The notes below the pieces were generated by a model. That model made no database searches. It was not told where the DNA came from and saw only the letters and a list, made by a program, of their open reading frames with translations. A stretch of DNA of 64,000 nucleotides, taken from contig JAEUOT010000030.1 in assembly GCA_016790705.1 (NCBI GenBank), positions 78,322 to 142,321 on the forward strand, read 5' to 3'. A program made the position numbers and the translations under genes. Below, piece by piece: positions 1 through 8,250 of the stretch; position 1 is the first letter of the stretch, and each line of letters opens with the position of its first letter. This DNA comes from Hydrogenophaga sp. GTDB taxonomy: Bacteria > Pseudomonadota > Gammaproteobacteria > Burkholderiales > Burkholderiaceae_C.

Positions 1-395
1 TCGAGCACCGCCGCAGAGGGGAAATCGGTGAGCGACTGCAGGGACTCGACCTTCAGCCGGGTGACCAGTCCCACCCTCGGCGTGCCTTGTGCGCCGTGCT
101 GTCCGGGTCCGTTTTCTGCACCCGGCACCGCAACGGTCCCGTATTGCAGCCCGCTCCGTGCCACGGCGGCGCGCAACGCCAGTTCGTCCCAGACCTCCTG
201 CACCGCCAGCACATCCGCATTGAGCACCCGGATGCGCTCGCCCAGCCAGTCGACCTTCCGTTCGAACTCGTTCTGGCTGTAGGGCTCCTGTCCTTCATAG
301 AAGAGGCGCCCCGCCTGTGCCAGGTTGAGCAGGTTGCAGGTGGCGACGGTCAGGGTTGCCCAGCGGGCGGAAGGGGCCGGGGTGTGGTCGGTCAT
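1..395 (-). CDS. Endonuclease/exonuclease/phosphatase family protein (N-terminal part, cut by window edge)
   Basis: The reading frame starts at the ATG ending at 395 and runs off the left edge, so only about 131 N-terminal residues are visible. They contain the opening strand VATCNLLNL, in which the Asn is a typical metal/phosphate-site residue, and the stretch ADVLAVQEVWD with the catalytic-type Glu. Both are hallmarks of the DNase I-like endonuclease/exonuclease/phosphatase fold. Substrate cannot be inferred from this fragment. The gene is on the same strand as the two-component system and peptide genes to its right, but a strong terminator at 422-448 separates them. Confidence 0.75.
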   Translation of the reverse strand, partial: MTDHTPAPSARWATLTVATCNLLNLAQAGRLFYEGQEPYSQNEFERKVDWLGERIRVLNADVLAVQEVWDELALRAAVARSGLQYGTVAVPGAENGPGQHGAQGTPRVGLVTRLKVESLQSLTDFPSAAVL

Positions 396-421
396 GTTGC
401 GACTGTACCGAGACGCGGGCG

Positions 422-448
422 AAAAAAAAGCGGGACAAAGTCCCGCTT
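422..448 (-). terminator. Rho-independent terminator after the first Ala/Lys-rich peptide gene
   Basis: A 9-bp perfect stem (AAGCGGGAC at 428-436 and GTCCCGCTT at 440-448) with a 3-nt loop is followed, reading the minus strand, by a run of eight T. It lies 23 bases after the stop of the peptide gene at 471-809 and should end that transcript. Confidence 0.9.
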
Positions 449-470
449 GTGCTCGAAAGAGAGCGTCCGA

Positions 471-809
471 TCAGGACTTCTTCTCTTCAGCCTTCTTTTC
501 TTCAGCCTTGGGGGCGGCGGCCTTCTTGGCCTTCTTCACCTTCTTGGCGGGCTTCTTTTCTTCAGCCTTGGGAGCGTCGGCCTTCTTTTCTTCGGCCTTG
601 GGGGCAGCGGCGTCAGCCTTCTTTTCTTCGGCCTTGGCGGGGGCAGCGGCGGCGGGAGCAGCAGCCTTCTTCTCTTCAGCCTTGGCAGGAGCAGCGGCAG
701 CAGCAGGAGCGGCAGCAGCGGCGGCGGGAGCAGCAGCGGGAGCGGGGGTGGCGGCCACAGCAGCGGCAGCGGACACGGAGGCGATCAGGGCAATCAGCAG
801 TTTGTTCAT
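471..809 (-). CDS. Exported Ala/Lys/Glu-rich low-complexity peptide, paralogue 1
   Basis: The 112-residue product starts at the ATG ending at 809 (MNKLLIALIA...). It has a short hydrophobic signal peptide with cleavage expected after AVAA, then an Ala/Pro-rich spacer and repeated units of the type KAEEKK (five copies), with a Lys-rich cluster near the end. The mature part has almost no hydrophobic or aromatic residues, so it is probably disordered and highly charged in the periplasm. A 78-residue paralogue with the same start and the same end (KKAAAPKAEEKK) lies at 3064-3300, on the other side of the two-component genes. Function unknown. Tandem CTTAA boxes at 886-901 suggest control by the adjacent response regulator. 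Confidence 0.8.
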   Translation of the reverse strand: MNKLLIALIASVSAAAAVAATPAPAAAPAAAAAAPAAAAAPAKAEEKKAAAPAAAAPAKAEEKKADAAAPKAEEKKADAPKAEEKKPAKKVKKAKKAAAPKAEEKKAEEKKS

Positions 810-858
810 GATGTCGGTATGAAGAATGTCAGCCTGGGAGGCTTCCCGAGGCGGGCAG

Positions 859-901
859 ATTATTGCCGCCGTCCTGGAGGACAGGCTTAAGGTTTTCTTA
901 T
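859..901 (-). promoter_or_regulatory. Candidate promoter with two QseB/PmrA-like half-sites (CTTAA repeats)
   Basis: Two half-sites, CTTAA at 886-890 and CTTAT at 897-901, start exactly 11 bp apart. This matches the direct-repeat geometry of PmrA/QseB-class operators. A possible -10 (AATAAT on the minus strand) lies at 859-864, which puts the first box over the -35 position, as for an OmpR-family activator. The second box overlaps the stop codon of the sensor kinase gene. The same arrangement, with four half-sites, occurs at 3374-3410 before the paralogous peptide gene. Confidence 0.6.
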
Positions 902-2325
902 GGCGTGTCGGGTGGTACTGCACCCACGTCCGCAGACGCGGCAGATGGCGCTCGCAGGGGCAGCAGGATGCGTACCGTGAGCCCGCCACCGGGGGTGTCG
1001 TCCAGCGCCATGCGGCCGCCATGCAGTTCGGCGGTTTCTCGTGCGATCGACAGCCCAAGGCCGCTGCCTTTGACCTCGGTCTGGTTCAGTCTGGTGAACC
1101 GTTGCATGGCCTTCTCGCGCTGCTCCAGCGCAATGCCGGGGCCGTTGTCGCTGACCTCGAGAACCGCCAGATCGTCCTGGTGGCGAACGCAGAGATCGAT
1201 GCGCGCGCCGGGAGGTGAGTAGCGCAGGGCGTTGTCGATCAGGTTGTCCAGCATGGCGCGCAGCGCGAATCGGTCGCCCGACACCACCAGGGGTTCCGTG
1301 CCGACCAGACCCAGATCGGTGTTCCGCGAGTCGGCCTGGGCCGAGAATGCCGCCACCGCTGTGCGCACCAGCGCATCGAGAGCCACCGGTTCACTGGTCG
1401 GTGCCCGCTGGTCCGGCTCCAGCCGCGCCAGTTGGAGAAGCTGGGCGGCCAGGTGGATCGCCCGTTCAATGCCCGCGTCGAGGTCGTCCAGCGCGGCCTT
1501 GCGCTCGGCGTCGTTGGCGCGCCGGGCGAGCTGAGCCTGCAGCTTGATGGCGGCCAGCGGGGTGTTGAGCTCGTGGGCCGCATCGGCAAGAAACTGGCGC
1601 TGTCCGGCCAGCAGGTGATCCAGCCGCCCCAGTAACTGGTTGAGGGTGCTGGCCAGCGGGGTCACTTCGGTGGGCATGTCGTCCATCGACAGCGCGTGCA
1701 GCTGGGCGACCTCCCGCTGTCCGAGTTCGTCTCGCAGCCTGTCCAGCGGTTCGAGGGCCCGTGATACCGCCTCGTGGATCAGCGCGGTCAGCAGCACCAC
1801 CAGCAGGCCGATCGGAAGCAGCAGCCAGGTGATCAGGGTCGACAGGGCCTTGTTGCGGTCGTGCCGCGTTACTGCCACCTGCGCGATGCGCGTCTCCCGG
1901 GGCAGTGTGAACACCCGCCAGGTGTGGTCCTGCCAGACCACGGAGTGCATGCCAGGCGACTGCAGCGGAGGGCCTTCGTCCAGGGCCGAGGAGTAGATCA
2001 GCTTGCCCTGCTTGCTCCAGATCTGGGTGACGAACTGCCCCTCGTCGGGCTCATCGTCCGCAGGTTCATCGATGGTGTCCGGGTCCCCGGGCGTGGCATC
2101 CGCTGCGGGTGCGCCGCCGGGCGCCGCCGTGTGCCGGCCGGGCGGAGCCGGCACCGGCGTCTCGTCGTGGCGCAAGACGGTGTGGGCGACCTGTTCGAGT
2201 CCGTAGTCCTGCACTTCGTTGAACCCGTCTGCGGCCAGCCGGTAGGTGAGCATGCTGACCACCAGGGCCGTCACCAGCAGGGCAGAAATCTGCCAGATCA
2301 GCAGGCGTGAACGGATCGAACTCAA
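898..2325 (-). CDS. qseC: Sensor histidine kinase, QseC/PmrB-like
   Basis: The 475-residue inner-membrane kinase has a first membrane helix at about 7-30, a periplasmic region to about 160, a second helix at about 162-184 and a HAMP-like linker. The dimerisation/phosphoacceptor domain has the H box AAHELNTPL with His251. The ATPase domain shows the N box DNLIDNALRYS, DNGPGIA and GSGLGLSIA. The periplasmic loop has an acidic stretch at about 81-96 rich in Asp/Glu, which may bind metal or cationic ligands as in PmrB/QseC-type sensors (inference). The ATG overlaps the stop of the response-regulator gene by 4 bp, so the two are translationally coupled. The symbol reflects family resemblance; the stimulus is unknown. 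Confidence 0.87.
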   Translation of the reverse strand: MSSIRSRLLIWQISALLVTALVVSMLTYRLAADGFNEVQDYGLEQVAHTVLRHDETPVPAPPGRHTAAPGGAPAADATPGDPDTIDEPADDEPDEGQFVTQIWSKQGKLIYSSALDEGPPLQSPGMHSVVWQDHTWRVFTLPRETRIAQVAVTRHDRNKALSTLITWLLLPIGLLVVLLTALIHEAVSRALEPLDRLRDELGQREVAQLHALSMDDMPTEVTPLASTLNQLLGRLDHLLAGQRQFLADAAHELNTPLAAIKLQAQLARRANDAERKAALDDLDAGIERAIHLAAQLLQLARLEPDQRAPTSEPVALDALVRTAVAAFSAQADSRNTDLGLVGTEPLVVSGDRFALRAMLDNLIDNALRYSPPGARIDLCVRHQDDLAVLEVSDNGPGIALEQREKAMQRFTRLNQTEVKGSGLGLSIARETAELHGGRMALDDTPGGGLTVRILLPLRAPSAASADVGAVPPDTP

Positions 2326-2984
2326 GCGACTTCCACCAGCTTGTAGCCCACGCCCCGCACGTTGCGGATCCAGGGCTCGCCCAGCTTGCGCCGCAGATGG
2401 TGGAGGTGGACCTCGATGGCGTTGCTGGCGACTTCTTCTCCCCAGCCGTAGAGCTTGTGCTCCAGTTGCTCGACGGAGAGCACGGCACCCGGCTTTTGCA
2501 TGAGTGCCAGCAGCAGGTCGAATTCACGCTGGGACAGCGTCAGTGTTTTTTCGCCCAGCCTGGCAACACGCTCGATGGGTCGCACCTCCAGCCGACCCAG
2601 TTGCATGACCGGATTGGCCTGACCGGGTTGGCGTCGGGCCAGCGCGTGGATGCGGGCCACCAGCTCATCGAGGTCAAATGGCTTGGTCAGGTAATCGTCG
2701 GCGCCCTGGTTGAGCCCGGTCACGCGGTCCCGCACCGTGTCACGCGCCGTGACCATCAGGACCGGCGTGGACTGTCGCTGCTGGCGCATGCGTTGGAGCA
2801 CCTGCAGGCCGTCGATCTCGGGCAGTCCGATGTCCAGCAGCACAACGTCGTAGACCTGCGATTGCAGGGTGGTGAGCGCGTGCTGCCCGTTGCGCACCCA
2901 GTCCACGGTGAATCCGGCCTGGACCAGGGCCTTTTCCATGCTTGTGCCCAGCATGGCATCGTCTTCGGCAAGCAGCAGCTTCAT
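2322..2984 (-). CDS. qseB: Response regulator of the OmpR family, QseB/PmrA-like
   Basis: The 220-residue protein has an N-terminal receiver domain with the acidic pocket AEDDA, phosphoacceptor Asp51 in VVLLDIGLP and the conserved Lys in TKPFD. A C-terminal winged-helix domain follows, ending in the recognition helix and wing (HHLRRKLG, IRNVRGVGYKL). It is the cognate partner of the kinase that overlaps its stop codon. Candidate binding sites, tandem CTTAA repeats with 10-11 bp periodicity, lie upstream of both flanking peptide genes. The gene begins 79 bp after the peptide gene at 3064-3300, with a terminator between, so it is either transcribed by read-through or from its own weak promoter. 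Confidence 0.9.
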   Translation of the reverse strand: MKLLLAEDDAMLGTSMEKALVQAGFTVDWVRNGQHALTTLQSQVYDVVLLDIGLPEIDGLQVLQRMRQQRQSTPVLMVTARDTVRDRVTGLNQGADDYLTKPFDLDELVARIHALARRQPGQANPVMQLGRLEVRPIERVARLGEKTLTLSQREFDLLLALMQKPGAVLSVEQLEHKLYGWGEEVASNAIEVHLHHLRRKLGEPWIRNVRGVGYKLVEVA

Positions 2985-3017
2985 CGCGGATCGGTGTGAA
3001 ACAACGGTGATTGAAAC

Positions 3018-3043
3018 AAAAAAGGCGGGACTGATCCCGCCTT
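3018..3043 (-). terminator. Rho-independent terminator between the second peptide gene and the response-regulator gene
   Basis: A 9-bp perfect stem (AAGGCGGGA at 3022-3030, TCCCGCCTT at 3035-3043) with a 4-nt loop is followed on the minus strand by six T. It lies between the peptide stop and the qseB-like start, so it would let the peptide be made in large excess over the regulator if both share the upstream promoter. Confidence 0.88.
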
Positions 3044-3063
3044 CTGTGAAAAGAAAGGTCCGA

Positions 3064-3300
3064 TCAGGACTTTTTCTCTTCGGCCTTGGGGGCTGCTGCC
3101 TTCTTGGCCTTCTTGACTTTCTTCACCTTCTTGGCGGGCGCTGCGGCCTTCTTGGGGGCTTCGGCGGGCTTGGCAGCGGCGTCCGCAGCAGGCGCGGCAG
3201 CGGCGGCGGGTGCCGGAGCGGCAGCGGCCGGGGCCGGCGTGGCTGCCTGGGCGGCGAAGGCGGTGGCGGAGACGATCAGTGCGGCGAGGAGCTTGTTCAT
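3064..3300 (-). CDS. Exported Ala/Lys-rich low-complexity peptide, paralogue 2
   Basis: The 78-residue product has a signal peptide (MNKLLAALIVSATAFAAQA) followed by an Ala/Pro-rich spacer and a C-terminal Lys-rich segment (AKKVKKVKKAKKAAAPK). The N-terminus and last 15 or so residues closely match the 112-residue paralogue at 471-809, while the acidic-basic repeat in the middle is shorter. A purine-rich stretch (GAAAGGACTCC) precedes the ATG ending at 3300. No recognised domain is visible. High charge, an export signal and location beside a QseBC/PmrAB-type system suggest an envelope-associated or metal/polyanion-binding role, but this is inference. Confidence 0.8.
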   Translation of the reverse strand: MNKLLAALIVSATAFAAQAATPAPAAAAPAPAAAAAPAADAAAKPAEAPKKAAAPAKKVKKVKKAKKAAAPKAEEKKS

Positions 3301-3373
3301 GATGGGAGTCCTTTCGGGGTTGGTCCAGGTGAAGCGGTTTCCCCTGCGACGCGCCCATTGTTTTGCACGCTCA

Positions 3374-3410
3374 CTTAGTCGCTGCTTAATGTCTCTTACC
3401 GCTTTCTTAA
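3374..3410 (-). promoter_or_regulatory. Four tandem CTTAA-type half-sites upstream of the second peptide gene
   Basis: Half-sites CTTAG (3374), CTTAA (3385), CTTAC (3395) and CTTAA (3406) start 11, 10 and 11 bp apart, so they fall on one face of the helix. This is the spacing expected for dimers of an OmpR-family regulator of the PmrA/QseB class. The array is about 75-110 bp upstream of the peptide start. A related two-site array precedes the paralogue at 471-809. Confidence 0.65.
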
Positions 3411-3432
3411 GAAGGTTCCGCCGCGTTCCCGG

Positions 3433-5208
3433 TCAGCGGATGCGGCCGTAGCTGGTGCGCAGGGGGTCGGCACCACCGCCGTTGCCACCCCGTTGTCCCC
3501 CACCGCCGCCGCCACCACCCCGGTTCTTGTTGCGGTTGCCGGTGCGCATCGAATCGATGCTGGTGCGCAACGGGTCCGGCTGACCACCGGGCGACGCGGT
3601 ACGGGCTCTCGGCTCGCGGATGCGCAGGCTGCCCAGGTGGGCGTTGGGTCCGGGCTGGCGCTCGGGGCGGTCCTCTGCCTCGTAGCGGTCTTCCCGCGGC
3701 GCGCGCGGCGGACGGTCATTCTGGCGAGGCTGGTTCTGGTTGTGGCCGTTGGCGTTGGCCTGGCGCGGCTGCCCGTTGCCACCACCGCCACCACGGCGGT
3801 TGCGGTTGCGGCGACGGCCTTCGCCCTGGCCCTCGGCGGGCGGCTGGCCTTCGCCGGCTTCGGCGCGCTGGCGCGGCTGGCCGCCGCCGTTGTTGTTGCT
3901 GCGCCCGCCATTGCCGCCCTCGGCCTTTTTCTCACGGATGCGCGTCATCATTTCCTGGCGCGCGGCCTTGGCGGCGGCGGCCATGACCTCGCGGCTGGGC
4001 GGCTTGCCGGCGCCGCCCCAGATGGTCTGGCGGCCCATGGCGATCGGCTCGGCCTTCTCGCCCGGCTCGGGCATGAACTCCTGGAACATCTCGACCGGAA
4101 TCTGCTGCTTGGTGAAGCGCTCGATGTCCATCATGAAGCCTTCTTCGTCCAGGCTCACGAGGTTCACCGCCTGACCTTCACGGCCGGCACGGCCGGTGCG
4201 GCCGATGCGGTGCACATAGTCTTCGCAGACGTTCGGGATCTCGTAGTTGACGACGTGCGGCAGCTCGTCGATGTCGATGCCGCGGGCGGCAATGTCGGTC
4301 GCCACCAGGGCGCGGATCTCGCCGCTCTTGAAGTCGGCCAGCGCCTGGGTGCGGGCGCCCTGGCTCTTGTTGCCGTGCAGCGCCATGGCCTTGATGCCGT
4401 TCTTGGTCAGGTAGTCGGCGACGTTGTTGGCGCCGAACTTGGTGCGGGTGAAGACCAGCACCTGGCTCCAGTTGTGCTGGTTGATGATGTGCACCAGCAG
4501 GGCCTTCTTCTTGCCGCGGCCGACTGGGTGGATCACCTGGGTGATGCGCTGCACCGTGGTGTTGCGCGGGGTCACCTGGATGCTCTGCGGGTCCTTGAGC
4601 AGGTTGTTGGCCAGGTCGCGGATCTCATCGCTGAAGGTGGCCGAGAAGAGCAGGCTCTGCTTGCTCTGCGGCAGCAGGGCCAGCACCTTCTTCACGTCGT
4701 GGATGAAGCCCATGTCCAGCATGCGGTCGGCTTCGTCGAGCACCAGGATCTGCACCTGCGAGAGGTCCAGGAAGCCTTGTTGCTGCAGGTCGAGCAGGCG
4801 GCCGGGAGTGGCCACAAGAATGTCCACGCCGCGCTTCATGGCGTTGATCTGCGGGTTCATGCCGACGCCGCCGAACACGACGGTGGAGGTCAGCGAGAGG
4901 TGTTTGCCATAGGTGCGCACCGATTCTTCGACCTGCGCGGCGAGTTCGCGCGTGGGGGTCAGCACCAGGGCGCGGATGGCGATGCCGCCGAAGCGGCTCT
5001 GGCCACGTTCGCCCTGTGAGAGGCGCTGCAACATGGGCAGGGTGAAGGCGGCGGTTTTGCCGGTGCCGGTCTGGGCGCCTCCGAGCAGGTCGCGGCCGGC
5101 CAGGACGGCGGGAATCGCCTCGACCTGGATGGGGGTGGGGGTTTCATAGCCGTGCTCGCGCACCGCTTGCACGATGGCCGGAACCAGGTTCAGATCTTCA
5201 AATTTCAT
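3433..5208 (-). CDS. rhlE: DEAD-box ATP-dependent RNA helicase, RhlE-like
   Basis: The 591-residue helicase unwinds RNA duplexes, typically in ribosome assembly or mRNA decay at low temperature. All core motifs are visible: Q motif (GYETPTPIQ, 20-28), Walker A AQTGTGKT (45-52), [17 protein letters not shown] (158-161), SAT (189-191) and HRIGRTGR (333-340). After about residue 425 comes a low-complexity Gly/Asn/Arg-rich tail with RNA-binding character. It contains repeated NRNKNRGG-type and DPLRTS elements and ends in [18 protein letters not shown]... at 5208 is taken as start because it matches family N-termini; an ATG five codons upstream (5223) is possible. The 292 bp to the next, divergent gene hold the 5' region, with no sure promoter. 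Confidence 0.92.
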   Translation of the reverse strand: MKFEDLNLVPAIVQAVREHGYETPTPIQVEAIPAVLAGRDLLGGAQTGTGKTAAFTLPMLQRLSQGERGQSRFGGIAIRALVLTPTRELAAQVEESVRTYGKHLSLTSTVVFGGVGMNPQINAMKRGVDILVATPGRLLDLQQQGFLDLSQVQILVLDEADRMLDMGFIHDVKKVLALLPQSKQSLLFSATFSDEIRDLANNLLKDPQSIQVTPRNTTVQRITQVIHPVGRGKKKALLVHIINQHNWSQVLVFTRTKFGANNVADYLTKNGIKAMALHGNKSQGARTQALADFKSGEIRALVATDIAARGIDIDELPHVVNYEIPNVCEDYVHRIGRTGRAGREGQAVNLVSLDEEGFMMDIERFTKQQIPVEMFQEFMPEPGEKAEPIAMGRQTIWGGAGKPPSREVMAAAAKAARQEMMTRIREKKAEGGNGGRSNNNGGGQPRQRAEAGEGQPPAEGQGEGRRRNRNRRGGGGGNGQPRQANANGHNQNQPRQNDRPPRAPREDRYEAEDRPERQPGPNAHLGSLRIREPRARTASPGGQPDPLRTSIDSMRTGNRNKNRGGGGGGGGQRGGNGGGADPLRTSYGRIR

Positions 5209-5500
5209 GGATGAGGCGCCCATCCAGGGCGCTGGGGGCATCTGCCTGTGCGGTCGCCGGGGCGGCCGTTCAGTTGAAGGCAGACGGGGTCTACGGGGTG
5301 GACCGGCGGACTCGGGAATCGAGGTGACGGACCTCCAGCGGGCTGCTGGTGTTGCGAGCCACTGACACTGCGCAACGGGGCCTATTGTCGCACGTCTTGC
5401 CCAACGACCGTCCGGCGCCTGTCCGCACGCCGCCTGTCGGCCTGTCCTCCCATAATGCGCGGTGGGCCACCCGGCCCGCAGTCCTGAACGAGGGCACGCA

Positions 5501-7633
5501 ATGTCAACCCCGAAAATGATCCGTTCCGGCGTGGCCAATGACACGGGCCGGCTCAAGCCTACGCTGCAGCATTGCCTGGAGGCGGCGCTGTCGATCACCG
5601 ACACCATGGTCGACGAGATGCTGGATCGGCTGGCGCTGATCGTCGACCCCGAACGCGTCACACCGCTGCCGCTGGAGCTGGAGCAGATCGATCCGGACCT
5701 GATCCTGCAACTGATCGACGAGGCGGACACGGTCAAGGCCTCGTGGCAACGCCACCTGCGCCAGTTCTTCTTCCATGGTGAGGGGCACGACGCGGATCTG
5801 TCGTCCACGGTGCGCTTCGACGACCTGCGCCTGATGGACGACGAGCACATCGACGCGAGCATCGAGTACGCGATGGTCGAACAGGCGCTGGCCAAGCCAT
5901 CGATGGACCTGTTGCCACGCCTGAACGCGCTGGTCAGCGGCCTGATGGGCTGGATGACCGTGCAGCCGGAACTCAATCCACTCAAGCCGTCGGCCTATGC
6001 GAGGGCCTTGCGTGCGGTGATGGTGGAGCAGGTGCCCGATCCGGAGCAGCGCCGGATGCTGTTCGTGCCGGTCGCCGGCATCCTCGGTGACAGCCTGAGG
6101 CAGGTCTACCGGGAGCTGATTCAGTGGTTGCTGGCCCACGGGGTGGAGCCCGTCGAGAGCCCGACCCAGTTGGCGGGCAGCGAAGGTGCGACAAGCAACG
6201 CGGTTGGCCGGACGCTGTTGACGCTGGGGCGGCTGCGGCAACTGCTGGCGGGGGACCTGAACGAGTCGGCTGGCGGGGACGGTGTGTTCGTGCATACGGT
6301 GCCTTTGTCCCTGACCGGGCTGGAGGACATGGATCTGATCGAGCCTTTGCTCAAGCGGCTGCGCGAGCGACCGGCCGCGACCGAAGGGCGCAAGGCCGTC
6401 GCGGAGCTGCCGGTGGTTTCCGGTCGCCATCTGGGACGTCTGCTGGGCCAGGAGGTGGTCCGGCTGATGCTGGACAACCTGACCCAGGACGAACGCCTGC
6501 TGCCCGCGATCAGGCAGCAGATCGGACAGCTGGAGCCCGCGCTGATCCGCCTGTCGCAGAGCGACCCGCGTTTCTTCAGCGACCGCCAGCACCCGGCCCG
6601 CCAGTTGCTGGAGAGCGTGACCCAGCGCAGCCTGGCGTATGCCAGTCAGAACGAGGACGGTTTTGCCGACCTGTTGCGCTCGGTCCGGGGGGCGGTGCAG
6701 TCGTTGGCGGACGTCGATGCGTCGGAAGAGGTGTTTTCGCGTCTGCTCAAACGCCTGCGCCGCCGCTGGGAAGAAGACGATGCCGCCAAGAACCAGCGCC
6801 AGATCGAAGCGGCGCGAGCGCTGATGCACGCGGAGCAGCGACAGGTGCTGGCCGAGCGACTGGCGGGCGAGTTTCAGCAGCGTCTGCAGGACAAGGACGT
6901 GCCGGAGTTCGTGCAGCGCTTTCTGGTCGGACCCTGGGCCCAGGCGGTCGCCGAGTCCCGTCTCACGCCGGCCGTGGCGACGACCGAGGAGGGCGAGCCG
7001 ATCGAGGGCGTTGTCGACGAACTGATCTGGAGCGTGCAGCCGGCGCTGATCCGCCGGGATGTGGACAGGCTGGCGCGGCTGGTGCCGCGCCTGCTGGCGC
7101 AGATGCGCCACGGCCTGCAGGCGATCGACTATCCGCTCGAACCCACCGGGCTGTTTTTCGACGCGCTGGTGTCTTTGCACGAGAAAGCCTTCGACACGCC
7201 GACGCTGCAGACGCCGCCGGCCGGTCCGTCCGATGCCCCGTTGCCGCCCCAGCAGGAAGAGGAGACCTTCTGGATCGCGGGGCGGGAGGCGGCCGAGGCC
7301 GGGTTTGTCGATGCGGGCACCGGGCCGATGGGCCTGGAGGGTTTGTCGGTGGTCGAGCTGGACCTGTCCACCGGCGCCTGGGTCGACCTCAAGGTTCAGG
7401 GTGAATGGGTGCGGGCCCAGCTCACATGGACCAGTCCGCGCGGCGGCCTGTTCATGTTCATCTCGGCCAGCGGTCTGGCCCATTCGATGACCCGCCGGAC
7501 ACTGGACCGGCTGCTCGGCAGCGATTCGATTCGTATCGTCTCGCGGGGTGGTGTCGTCGAGGGCGCGCTCGATGCGGTGGCCCAGCAGGCCATGCTCAAT
7601 ACCCAGCGGCCGGACGCGCTGGACCGTCCCTGA
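5501..7633 (+). CDS. DUF1631 family protein, copy 1
   Basis: The 710-residue protein belongs to the proteobacterial DUF1631 family of unknown function. It is largely helical and soluble. Near the C-terminus is a compact beta-rich module of the pattern GAWVDLK...QLTWTS...MFISA...[11 protein letters not shown], reminiscent of a PilZ-like ligand domain but without proven c-di-GMP motifs. The ATG at 5501 has AGGG about 8 bases upstream and is preferred over an in-frame GTG at 5462. A second DUF1631 gene lies at 10574-12628; shared blocks include [16 protein letters not shown], the LIWS/LLWS segment and the C-terminal module. No signal peptide or membrane segment is seen. Confidence 0.85.
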   Translation: MSTPKMIRSGVANDTGRLKPTLQHCLEAALSITDTMVDEMLDRLALIVDPERVTPLPLELEQIDPDLILQLIDEADTVKASWQRHLRQFFFHGEGHDADLSSTVRFDDLRLMDDEHIDASIEYAMVEQALAKPSMDLLPRLNALVSGLMGWMTVQPELNPLKPSAYARALRAVMVEQVPDPEQRRMLFVPVAGILGDSLRQVYRELIQWLLAHGVEPVESPTQLAGSEGATSNAVGRTLLTLGRLRQLLAGDLNESAGGDGVFVHTVPLSLTGLEDMDLIEPLLKRLRERPAATEGRKAVAELPVVSGRHLGRLLGQEVVRLMLDNLTQDERLLPAIRQQIGQLEPALIRLSQSDPRFFSDRQHPARQLLESVTQRSLAYASQNEDGFADLLRSVRGAVQSLADVDASEEVFSRLLKRLRRRWEEDDAAKNQRQIEAARALMHAEQRQVLAERLAGEFQQRLQDKDVPEFVQRFLVGPWAQAVAESRLTPAVATTEEGEPIEGVVDELIWSVQPALIRRDVDRLARLVPRLLAQMRHGLQAIDYPLEPTGLFFDALVSLHEKAFDTPTLQTPPAGPSDAPLPPQQEEETFWIAGREAAEAGFVDAGTGPMGLEGLSVVELDLSTGAWVDLKVQGEWVRAQLTWTSPRGGLFMFISASGLAHSMTRRTLDRLLGSDSIRIVSRGGVVEGALDAVAQQAMLNTQRPDALDRP

Positions 7634-7650
7634 ACTTACCGAACCCCCAC

Positions 7651-8208
7651 GTGACCACCACCACCTTCGGCTATCACGCGACACAGGACCGCATCTGGAT
7701 GCGGGTGCACGACCGGGACGTCACCGTCTGGTTCACGCGCCGCATGGTGCGCAGCATCGTCGGCCCCATGCTCAAGCTGTTCGAGGACTCGACGCCCGGC
7801 AGCCAGGGCGGCGCGGCGCCCCGTGCGCGGGCGTCGATCGAACACCAGTTGTCCCTGCACGAGGTCGCGCCGGGCCAGCGACCCGCCCAGATCCGTGCCG
7901 GGCATGAAACCCCCAGCGCGTCCAGCGATCCGCAGGAGAGTCTGTGCACCCGCATCACCACGCAGGCGACCGCCCAGGGCGTGAACCTGAACTTCGAGAC
8001 CGAGGCTGGTCCGCTGGTGCTCAACCTCAGCCGCAAAGGCATGCACCTGTGGTACCGGGGCCTGGCGATGGTGCTCAAACAGGCCAGTTGGGATCTGCCC
8101 GAGGGCTTGCCGGAGTGGCTGCGGGCCGACATGACGCCGCCTGCGGTACAGGCGTTGCTCAAGCGCCCCTTGCCGCCGGACCTGGACGATCCGCCCGACG
8201 GGCGATAA
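7651..8208 (+). CDS. Conserved-looking protein of unknown function (185 aa)
   Basis: The frame probably opens at a GTG (7651), 17 bp after the stop of the DUF1631 gene, giving MTTTTFGYHATQDRIWMRV. The N-terminal part (DRIWMRVHDRDVTVWFTRRMV) looks like a small beta-alpha fold. The middle is Ser/Gly/Ala-rich and probably disordered. The C-terminal third has FETEAGPLVLNLSRKGMHLW and then an amphipathic segment. It reads in line with DUF1631 upstream and ettA downstream. I do not recognise a family. The start is uncertain because no ATG is available before the conserved-looking TFGYH segment. Confidence 0.6.
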   Translation: MTTTTFGYHATQDRIWMRVHDRDVTVWFTRRMVRSIVGPMLKLFEDSTPGSQGGAAPRARASIEHQLSLHEVAPGQRPAQIRAGHETPSASSDPQESLCTRITTQATAQGVNLNFETEAGPLVLNLSRKGMHLWYRGLAMVLKQASWDLPEGLPEWLRADMTPPAVQALLKRPLPPDLDDPPDGR

Positions 8209-8250
8209 TCCGCGTTTCCCCTTTTCGACCTCGTTCGCGTCGTTCACGCC

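Noticed and set aside
471-809. Peptide genes as histone-H1-like DNA-binding proteins
   Set aside because: The Lys/Ala/Pro repeats resemble H1-like proteins, but both have clear signal peptides, so a cytoplasmic DNA-binding role is unlikely.
3493-5019. Long plus-strand open frame (508 codons) opposite the DEAD-box helicase gene
   Set aside because: It is antisense to a gene with every helicase motif; high GC keeps the opposite frame open. Its translation is low-complexity Ala/Val/Gly/Leu without domain signs.
5504-7684. 726-codon minus-strand frame opposite DUF1631 copy 1
   Set aside because: Arg/Gln/His-rich shadow translation, no ribosome-binding site or motif; the plus-strand frame has a paralogue.
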